Source: Microglena sp. YARC
Taxonomy: Eukaryota; Chlorophyta; Chlorophyceae; Chlamydomonadales; Chlamydomonadaceae
NCBI GenBank assembly: GCA_022414725.1
Contig: CM039463.1
Span: forward strand, 25,152,832-25,216,831
DNA length: 64,000 bases
Direction of reading: 5' to 3'
Positions within the stretch are counted from its first letter, which is position 1, and the number at the start of each line of letters is the position of its first letter. The notes beneath the pieces are model-generated. The model was not told the DNA's origin, ran no database searches, and saw only the letters and a program-made list of their open reading frames with translations. Of this stretch, positions 57,901 to 64,000 are shown piece by piece. Position numbers and translations under genes: made by a program.

Positions 57901-60474
57901 TATTTGGTCATGAGCATATTTGCCAGTTGAGCATTTTGATATATTTGGTTATATTAGCTTAGATTTGGTTATAATTGGTTATATTGGTTTACATTTTGAT
58001 ATATTGGTTTATATTTTGATATATTTCGTTATATTTGATTTTATTTGTCAATGGAGCATTTGGATAGTGAACATGTGATGAAGGACCTGTGGGAGGAGTG
58101 TATCTTTCATGTACTTGACAAGCCCTAGGCAGCATCGTAAGCGACGCGGAAAATTGGCGGAGAGTGCTGGCAACCGAATCGAGCGGACTGAAGCCAGTTA
58201 GTTACGAGACGGGTGGCTGGCCTGTCAGGCTTCGCCTCAGTAGTCGGTCCGACAAACAACAGGGTAACCCTGGGGGCTCCCGCCCCACAGAAGGGGGGGC
58301 TCCGCCATTAAGCACGCCCATCTTAGTAGATGGTATTGAAAGAATAGAGAGGGTACCATGATGTTATTTATAACTACTATTAAGCATAAGTCAGTTTTAA
58401 TGTATTGTATTGTGCGAGTGCCTATTTAGAACCGGTCTATGCATATGTCAGTCTTAATGAATTGTTTTGTGCCAGTGCCTTTTTAGAACCAGTCCATGCA
58501 TATGTCAGTTTTAATGAATTGTTTTGTGCCAGTGCCTATTACCCAATTCCCATAAATTGTGAGCGATCATTAATGCAAATATGTTTTGTGAAGAACAATT
58601 GGACTACAACAAGGTTGGTGTAGTACATTGAAGAAATTACTTCCCTAGCTGAGCTGCTTGTGACAAGCCTTTAAACTGTCTAATACCCTTAGTAGGCATC
58701 CTGGTTTATGTGGTTTGTGAGGGGGGGGGGGGGGGGACTTGGAATTGGAAGACGGTGATGATGTCATTAGTTGGCTAAAGAGCTATGTAACAATTCAAAT
58801 TCAAATCTGCATGTAATTTGATTTGGAAGGCCGTGATGATATCATGAGTTGGCTGAAGAGCTATGTAACAATTCAAATTCAAATCTGCATGTAATTTGAA
58901 TTGGAAGACAGTGATGATGTCAGGAGTTGTCTGAAGAGCTATGTAAAAATTCAACTTCAACTTAGCATGTAATTTGAATTGGAAGACGGTGATGAAGCCA
59001 TGAGTTGCTGAAGAGCAATGTAACAATACAAATTCAAATTTGCATGTAAACTGAATTGGAAGGTGATGAAGCCACAAGTTGTCTGAAGAGCAATGTAAAT
59101 CCAAATTCAAATTGTCATGTAATTTGAATTGGAAGACCGTGATGAAGTCACGAGTTGGCTGAAAAACATGTGACCATCCAATCCAATCCTCGCTGAGCAG
59201 CAGGAGATAAGGAGCTGGTCTTATGCTTAGGGACTGGCCTATCATATGATGTTGACCAAAGGCAAATATGATATCATACAAACTGCATCATGTGATACTG
59301 TATGTAAATGGTAACTTTAGCCTATTCAGACTGCAGGCACCATATGATGTCATATTGATGTTACCTACATCTGCTGGACATGGTTATGGGCACAGCATTT
59401 CTTTTCGGCAACGAGCAGCAGCTTCTAGGCAGCTCCCTGAGCCAGCATCTAGACTAAGCCCCAAGATTTCAACAGTTCTGGACAGCTTATTTTGTCAGCT
59501 TCAAGATGTGCTAGCTTGCGATATATTTGGCTAAATAGCCATTCAGGGGAGCTGCCTAGAAGCTGCAGCGTGGCTGATAAGAAAACTTCTGGTTACGGGG
59601 AGCAGGGTATATTTTAAGGACAGGCACCATTGTCTCTGCGTAGCACCATAGTGTTCCTAGTAGCCTTTAGGGTGCTCCTAGCAGCTTTGGCCCCCCCCAA
59701 AATCAACCCCCAAAATGTCTAACATGGCACCCCCAAAACATTGAGGTATATCATTTTGCACTACTACATGAAGCACCTTGAATAAAACCCTGACGGGGCC
59801 GACTATGCGCTGACGAGTAGCTGAAACTATGGCGTGTTTGTCGATTATGCAGATATTTGCATATGTGGTGTTTGGGGGGAGGGAGGGGGGGGGGGGGGGG
59901 GGGGGGGGCGGGAGCGGGCGAGAAGCATGGTGCGGTCATGGTCATGGCCGCTTGTCCCCAGCCTTGAGTGGTGTCGACAGTCTGATGCATCGTGATTGCG
60001 CCATTGTGGGTTGCAGAGTGGTGGTGGTGGTGGTGGTGGTGGTGGTGGTTGGGGGGGGGATTAGGTTATTCGCGCGTAGGTATCACGTCGGGGGATGCGT
60101 TCATGTGGCCATAGATCAGTGACGGAGTCGGTTCGAAATTGTCGTGATTTCGTTTTGCTGACTGGGGGGGGGGGGGGGGGGGGGGGGGCGTGTTTGTGGG
60201 TGGGAAGAACCATGCCAAACGCCAGAGGGGTGAGCTTGCGCAGAACTCACATGGTCATCGCCTGGAACTGCCCGCTGTTAGACCGAAGCATGTAAGGAGA
60301 GTTGATCAACGGGCTGAGGAAAATCATGGTAGAGAGGAGGAAGATAATGACTAGGGCCATGCCCAGAAGGCATCTGCCCTTCTGCTGCCGTCTGTCGTCA
60401 CCAACCATCTGGTGGCCTTCAGAAAGCGGGAAAGGTGCATGGATGCTAGATAGTTCAATTGAGCCCTTCCCCAT
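48913..60474 (-). CDS. Membrane-anchored nucleoside-phosphorylase-superfamily protein (6 exons, 453 aa)
   Basis: Belongs with purine/uridine phosphorylase-like proteins (plant bark-storage/MTA-nucleosidase-like, or fungal purine nucleoside permease-like). Exons on the minus strand: 60474-60251, 57094-56832, 55540-55372, 52748-52583, 50730-50524 and 49245-48913; phases 2, 1, 2, 0, 0 all join. Residues 35-57 are one hydrophobic segment ([18 protein letters not shown]) after RRQQKGR, suggesting a type II anchor with the enzyme domain outside the cytosol. Recognised motifs: [24 protein letters not shown] (~158-170), [36 protein letters not shown] (Glu407, the usual substrate-binding Glu) and LRTASNW. 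In the last, the family's usual catalytic Asp (RTxSD) reads Asn439. Activity is therefore uncertain. Divergent from RPL21. Exon 1 is linked only by phase and position, so it is the least certain. Confidence 0.72.
49380..49480 (-). repeat. Copy of exon 6 acceptor region with stop
   Basis: Repeats ~90 nt of exon 6 start ([11 protein letters not shown]) with the Trp codon changed to TAG. A C-rich CCCCACC tract lies between it and the real exon. Confidence 0.85.
49560..50524 (-). repeat. 115-bp array of exon 5 donor regions
   Basis: Eight extra units after the real donor at 50523. Each has ~27 nt of exon 5 end (DYTQCME), GTAAGGGCTGTAGATGTGAC and a shared ~70-bp tail. The units from 49816 to 50396 are almost identical with exactly 115-bp spacing. 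Confidence 0.9.
50730..51730 (-). repeat. Array of exon 5 acceptor regions
   Basis: Six extra units of ~120-180 bp. Each has CTCAACAG or TTCAACAG, ~65 nt encoding [20 protein letters not shown], then a (CACAC)n/C-rich spacer. Copy acceptors near 50851, 51031, 51179, 51349, 51531 and 51708. The real exon ([11 protein letters not shown]) is the last, at 50730. Confidence 0.9.
51731..52080. repeat. (TGTATG/TGTGTG)n in intron 4
   Basis: 51735-51925 is TGTGTATGTG-type repeat with a T run. 51926-52080 shows no feature. Confidence 0.6.
52082..52257 (+). mobile_element. MITE family B, copy 2
   Basis: AGGAACGGCAATATGATAGC to CATATGATATGCCGGTCCCT, with GCTGGCAGTCTGACTAGGC inside. Inserted in intron 4. 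Confidence 0.7.
52290..52500 (-). repeat. Two copies of exon 4 donor region
   Basis: 52320-52400 and 52445-52515 repeat the end of exon 4 ([13 protein letters not shown] in diverged form) with donor GTAGGTCCC. The real donor is at 52582. Confidence 0.85.
52749..54960 (-). repeat. ~120-bp array of exon 4 acceptor regions, with a telomere-like stretch
   Basis: About fifteen units with CAAACCAACA, GCCCTTGCAG|GACTGGTGATGTG and ~45 nt of exon 4 ([15 protein letters not shown] variants). Only the proximal copy at 52748 continues into the full exon. 52753-52810 is (TTTAGGG/TTTTAGGG)n, i.e. (CCCTAAA)n on the sense strand. 54700-54840 is CACCCCTCAC-rich. Confidence 0.9.
54885..55055 (+). mobile_element. 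Two SINE-like family S fragments
   Basis: CTATTGGGCCTACCCCTGG with ACTGTAGCATAC at 54898, and GGTTGGGCAAGTCCTTTTAA with CCCCTGGACTGTATCAC at 54985-55050. Confidence 0.55.
55075..55371. repeat. (CACCTCACACTTCACCT)n low complexity
   Basis: Degenerate C/A/T repeats filling intron 3 up to the exon 3 donor. Confidence 0.75.
55541..56150 (-). repeat. ~122-bp array of exon 3 acceptor regions
   Basis: Five extra units with acceptors near 55662, 55784, 55909, 56027 and 56137. Each has TTTCTTGATGCAG or TTTCTGTATGCAG, then up to ~60 nt of exon 3 ([20 protein letters not shown] variants). The real acceptor is 55541. Confidence 0.9.
56149..56322. repeat. 18-bp minisatellite
   Basis: Nine units of GAAGGGGACGATGAGCAT. 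Open frames on both strands follow from the 18-bp period. Confidence 0.9.
56395..56831 (-). repeat. Copies of exon 2 donor region
   Basis: Three units (about 56700-56790, 56550-56640, 56400-56480) repeating the last ~75 nt of exon 2 ([21 protein letters not shown] variants) with donor GTCAGC. The most distal one has lost the donor. Confidence 0.85.
57095..57575 (-). repeat. ~155-bp array of exon 2 acceptor regions
   Basis: Three extra units, acceptors near 57255, 57415 and 57566. Each has CGATTACGTAG-like sequence and ~95 nt of exon 2 ([20 protein letters not shown]). Confidence 0.85.
57580..58080. repeat. AT-rich degenerate repeat in intron 1
   Basis: About eight degenerate units with TATTTGTCAGTTGAGC and TTTTGATATATTTGGTTATA. 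Confidence 0.7.
58125..58312 (-). repeat. Dispersed repeat family C, copy 3
   Basis: Minus-strand version of the element at 8950 and 14985 (CTAGGCAGCATCGTAAGCGA, GTCAGGCTTCGCCTCAG, GGGGGCTCCCGCCCC). Confidence 0.65.
58385..59175. repeat. Two tandem repeats in intron 1
   Basis: 58390-58545: three ~65-bp units with GAATTGTTTTGTGCCAGTGC. 58745-59170: six ~75-85-bp units with TGCATGTAATTTGAATTGGA and GTTGGCTGAAGAGC. A G run lies at 58722-58737. Confidence 0.8.
59224..59365 (-). mobile_element. MITE family B, copy 3 (inverted)
   Basis: TTAGGGACTGGCCTATCATA to CATATGATGTCATATTGATG with the family core inverted. Confidence 0.6.
59391..59589. mobile_element. MITE family A, copy with near-perfect target duplication
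   Basis: Flanks TGGTTATGGG (59381-59390) and TGGTTACGGG (59590-59599). TIRs with GCAGCAGCTTCTAGGCAGCT against AGCTGCCTAGAAGCTGCAGC. Confidence 0.75.
59640..59800. repeat. Dispersed repeat family D, copy 2
   Basis: See 60-190; same CCCCAAAA-rich motif order. 59801-60250 continues intron 1 with G runs at 59880-59908 and 60163-60188, a (GGT)n and no exon. Confidence 0.45.
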
Positions 60475-60836
60475 TTTGCAATTTCAGGAATGGCTGATAT
60501 CAGGTGGCGGTCGAAACTTCAGTTGATCGTAATTTGACGACGAGTTTCACGTGACACCGTGCGGGGCGGGGCCCCTGGGCGGGGGCGGGGGCGGGGGCGG
60601 GGGCGGGGGCGGGGGCGGGGGGAAGGCGTCGACGTGGCAATACAATTGTTCCCGAATTTCCATAAAACATATTGCTGGCAACGATCCCAGAAAGAGAAAG
60701 AGTTTATTGAGGTCTAGGGCTAACATGTATTGGGGCCGTGCCAGACTCGCGACTCTGGCGCAGACGGCGGTACTACAGGATGTACCAGACATAGCTTACG
60801 TCCCCGGCCACACGAGTGCACATCAAATAGTCCACC
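60475..60836. promoter_or_regulatory. Divergent promoter with G-box and (GGGGGC)n
   Basis: A 362-bp gap between the phosphorylase-like start and the RPL21 start. Contains CACGTG at 60548-60553, the G-box core used by light-responsive bZIP/bHLH factors in plants, and seven units of GGGGGC at 60578-60620. Function is inferred from position only. Confidence 0.45.
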
Positions 60837-63800
60837 ATGCAGGCCACCCGCTTCTCTGCTCCTACTCAGAGGCCTTTCACAGCCTCCAGGGTCGCTCTGC
60901 GCCCTGTGGCTGCGGCCAGGACCGCTGAGGCTCCCAAGCCCAAGGCTTATCACCCGTCTCCTCTCTCCCAGCCTGCTCCCAGCACCTACGCTATCGTTGA
61001 GGTTGGCGGCACTCAGCTAATTGTCGAGCCTGGAAAGTGGTACACTGTCAACCGATTGGCAGCGGACGTTGGCTCTAAGATTAAGTTCGGCCGCGTGTTG
61101 GCCGTCAAGAAGGATGGCAAAATCAACTTCGGTATGCCCTATGTTGAGGATGCCAGTGTTGAGGCTGAGGTGATTGAGGAGCTGCGGGGTCCTAAGATTA
61201 TCGTCTACAAGATGAAGCCTAAGAAGCATTACAGGTGGGATGCGGATCGAAGATAGGTGCAATGAGCTGAGCAATTACCATTTCGTACTGCGAAGATAAT
61301 GTTAGGCTCGGCCTTGGTCTTAGCTTCCAGACGGGACATAGTCGGCCAGCTAGCTTCGAAGACTTATCTTACTGCCTCAAGTCGAATAGGATATCTGATC
61401 GACGTTATTTGTCGGTTTGGCTAACCTTATCTGCCCAGGGTGCACCAGTGGTCTGGGGCTAAGTCTGCTAGGACATATCTGCCTCTAGGATTGCAGCTAT
61501 GACCAAGCTGCCCACAGAGCATTACCAGTGGCAGTGGGTAAAAGAGATATGAATACGTTGTTCTGAAGTTTGCAGATGATTGGAACCATCCTCATCCTAA
61601 TTTTCAGAAGCAGCTGGAGCAGCAGCGCAGCTGATCAAAGGGTTACAAGCCTGTTTAAGCAAGTGTGTGTTCTACTCCCATTGTGGCTGGTCAGCTAAAT
61701 GGGACTACATTCTGAGCAATGGCAGTATTTGCTTAGGGTGTGCAGTGCCAAAGGACCCACGAAGAAGGGCAAGTCTTGGGGGAAATGATTATGTACCGGG
61801 ATTGATACCACGTCCGAGGCACATGCTATGGATGTAGTTCCTTTACTGGGTGTAATAATTAGTAACAGGCACCTGCTCGGGATGTGTTCAAGGTTTTTTA
61901 CAGGGCACTTGCTAGGAACGTTGTTAATTTTCAAGGTGTCATACCTCGTTAGAGGCATTTGCTGTGCATGAGATTCTTGCACTAGGTGTCATAGTGGGCC
62001 CCTGCTAGGAACATGGATCATGCAGTAGGTGTCTGAAGAGGCAGATGCCCAGAATGTGGCACGTGTGGTCCTGGACGTGGCAACAAGGTTGTTTACTGGT
62101 AACTCCAGTTTTTGTGTGCAATTTGTTGCAAATTGACCAATTCGGTGCAACCCCATTGCGACGCGCTGCCCCCTGAATCTTCTGGGGCTCCGTGCCCAGC
62201 CCCATACCGTGCTACGCCACCATCCTAAAATCAAGCTTGCATCGCGACTTTTGCGACACAACTGAACCTACAGAAAGCTGTAAACAAGCTGGGGGTGACC
62301 CAGTTTGTTCTCTTGTTCTGGGGACCTGAACAGGCTGTTGCTTCCTATCGCATATTCCTAGGGAACGGCAATATGATATCATGTCATCATACAATATGAT
62401 ATGATGCCGACAGTCTGACTAGGCCAAAATAGCCATTTACAGACAATAATATGTTATGCAATTTGTATGATATCATACTCGCCTTTGGTAAACATCATAT
62501 GATATGCCGGTCCCTACATGTTCCGCAACCATCCTTCTGATATCATCTGATCTAACGCATTCATTTCCTGTTAAACATGAGACACTAAGACGTTGTTTTT
62601 ATTGTCCTCCAATCTCCTGTGCCCCACTGCGTTTGTCAGCTTCTGGCGAAGGCATTTATGAATTGCCTTAAGTACGATAGTGTGTTCATAAATTGCAAAT
62701 AGTAAGGTTGTTTTTGTGTTTTAGTGCATGTTAGCTTTTGTACGAGCATGTTAGTGTGCATGTTCTGCTGTGCATGTTAGCTTGTGCATGTGTATGTTGG
62801 CTTATTCTCGTGCATGTTCATGTGCTCGTGCATGTTAGCTTGTGTTCTAGCATTTGCGTGTTAGTTTTTGCTCATGCATGTTTGTGTGCCCGTACATGTT
62901 AGCTTGTGTTCAAGCATGTGCTTTTTCTGCTGTGTATGTTTGCTTGTGTTCGTGTATGCGCGTGTATGTGTGTACGTGCGTGTTAGCTTGTGCATGTTAG
63001 TGTGCATGACAGCTTGTCTTTGTGTTTTGCGCGTCTCCGTGTGCTCGTTTATGTTAGCTTGTGCATGTTTGCTTATGCGCCCGTGCATGTGCAAATCAGC
63101 TCGCGCTCGTGCATGTTGAGGTGCACGTGCATGTTAGCTTTTGTTCTTGCATGTGCTTCTGCTGCTGTGTTTGTTAGCTTGTGCTCGTGCACGTTCGTGT
63201 GCTGGTGCATGTTCGTGCATGTGTGCCACACAAACACGAACACAAGCTGACAAGCACAACAGAACAATACCTTAACAAAGGTAGCAGAGCAATACCTTAA
63301 CAAAGGTATTGTTCTGCTGTGCTTGTCAGCTTGTGTGTGAATGTGTGTACGTGCATGTTAGCTTATGTTCGTGTGTGCGTTAAGAGCAGTCAAATTGGAG
63401 CCCAACACACATAAGGGGCCGGGCCATCTTGCGATGAGGCAAATGGAACAGGCTTCACCAATTGGCTGCTGTTTCGGCTCCTTTGAACTCGCACCTCACA
63501 ATCATTCTGCCATGCTTACAGTCATTTAGATATCAGGTTGTAAAACATGCATTTAGATGATCAAACAACAGGAAGATTGGAAAACTTAACGAAACCGACA
63601 AGATGCAAATGCATAGGTCTATGAAAAGATGTAACTCAAGAGGTGCTTGATTTGGACTAGACTAGACTAGCTATTGTCCTATCCACTGCAGGGTACCTGC
63701 TCACTACGGAATAACTGTGCAATATACATACCTAATACAACCCTGTTCACAGCGTACTATGCTTACCATGTCCACCCAAACTCTGCTTGCAGGAGAAAGC

Positions 63801-63847
63801 AGGGTCACCGCCAGGACCTAAGCAAGTTCAGGATCACCAGCATTTAA
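60837..63847 (+). CDS. RPL21: Plastid 50S ribosomal protein L21 (2 exons, 150 aa)
   Basis: Binds 23S rRNA in the chloroplast large subunit. Exon 1 is 60837-61234 and exon 2 is 63793-63847 (TAA included); phase 2 joins. Residues 1-35 ([20 protein letters not shown]) are rich in Ala, Ser, Thr and Arg with no acid, as a transit peptide. The L21 body starts near [20 protein letters not shown]. The hallmark C-terminus is split by the intron: KKHYR in exon 1, then [17 protein letters not shown] in exon 2. Without the second exon the frame would end in the unusual WDADRR. The intron is 2,558 bp. Confidence 0.93.
62359..62516 (+). mobile_element. MITE family B, best-preserved copy
   Basis: TAGGGAACGGCAATATGATA to GATATGCCGGTCCCTA, about 155 bp between TA dinucleotides, with GCCGACAGTCTGACTAGGCC inside. 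No open frame. Confidence 0.7.
62700..63225 (+). repeat. GTGCATGTTAGCTTGTG minisatellite
   Basis: Degenerate units of TGCATGTTAGCTTGTG with CTCGTG/TTCGTG spacers; frames rich in Cys/Val and Met/His on the two strands are artefacts. Confidence 0.8.
63228..63335. repeat. Inverted repeat with ~35-nt arms
   Basis: ACAAGCTGACAAGCACAACA and GAACAATACCTT at 63242-63274 mirror AAGGTATTGTTCTGCTG and TGCTTGTCAGCTTGTGT at 63303-63336. The loop carries one more direct copy of AGCAATACCTTAACAAAGGT. Confidence 0.75.
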
Positions 63848-64000
63848 AGGAGCTTGGAGCCTGAATGGCAGTAGATGACCTAGATTCGATCTCCATGTGA
63901 TTTTTTCCTTGCAAGGAGGTCTGTCCTTCGATCTGTTTTCATATTTTGAAAGGAAAAAGTATGAACTTATTGGCTTCCGCCTGTAAGTCACCATGTAAAC

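Larger units (their letters stand above)
61235..63792 (+). other. RPL21 intron content
   Basis: 61260-61790 shows no feature. 61790-62030 has degenerate ~50-bp repeats with GGCAC(C/T)TGCT(C/A)GG. 62359-62516 is MITE B. 62700-63370 is a GTGCATGTTAGCTTGTG minisatellite. 63225-63335 is a long inverted repeat. Unlike the other genes' introns it contains no copy of its flanking exon junctions. Confidence 0.6.

Noticed and set aside
61228..61256. RPL21 ending WDADRR as a one-exon gene
   Set aside because: L21 needs the RKxGHRQ-FRI tail, found in phase at 63793-63847 after a clean AG.

Overview
This is nuclear DNA of a eukaryote, most likely a green alga. Three things point there. A nucleus-encoded plastid ribosomal protein L21 carries a transit peptide. 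The HIRA and SERRATE homologues are of plant type. The short internal telomere-like motif is CCCTAAA/TTTAGGG. The very intron- and repeat-rich style would fit a prasinophyte such as a Cymbomonas-like alga, but that is a guess. Nothing bacterial is present, and I saw no tRNA or rRNA gene and no CRISPR array.

Four protein genes can be assembled exon by exon with consistent splice phases. They form two divergent pairs: SERRATE/ARS2 (minus, 5' part only, 4863 down past the left edge) with HIRA (plus, 5332-29238, 13 exons, 916 aa), and a membrane-anchored nucleoside-phosphorylase-superfamily protein (minus, 60474-48913, 6 exons, 453 aa) with plastid RPL21 (plus, 60837-63847, 2 exons, 150 aa). HIRA and the phosphorylase-like gene converge on about 20 kb of repeats (29.2-48.9 kb). 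This holds a tandem array of five and a half near-identical ~2,009-bp units built on a 5'-truncated LINE reverse transcriptase. It also holds several MITE/SINE-like elements, satellites of 28, 80 and 85 bp, and an orphan exon-like segment near 46.8 kb.

The most striking property is in the introns. All 12 HIRA introns and all 5 introns of the phosphorylase-like gene contain tandem copies of a neighbouring exon-intron junction, between 1 and about 15 copies each. Each copy carries the splice site, some 20-100 nt of exon and the flanking intron. Two of the four SERRATE introns do the same, while the RPL21 intron does not. The real exon is normally the copy joined to the complete exon; the others usually hit stops, shift frame or are cut short. 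In two unrelated genes on opposite strands the copies carry telomere-like (CCCTAAA)n in sense orientation directly before the 3' splice site.

Interspersed families named here for reference: A, a ~200-bp MITE with long inverted ends and 8-10 bp flanking repeats; B, a ~155-bp AT-palindromic MITE between TA dinucleotides; C, a ~200-bp GC-rich repeat; D, a C-rich ~130-bp repeat; E, a poly(G)-containing repeat; S, a SINE-like element ending in (ATAC)n. All homology statements come from recognising protein motifs by eye, not from searches.
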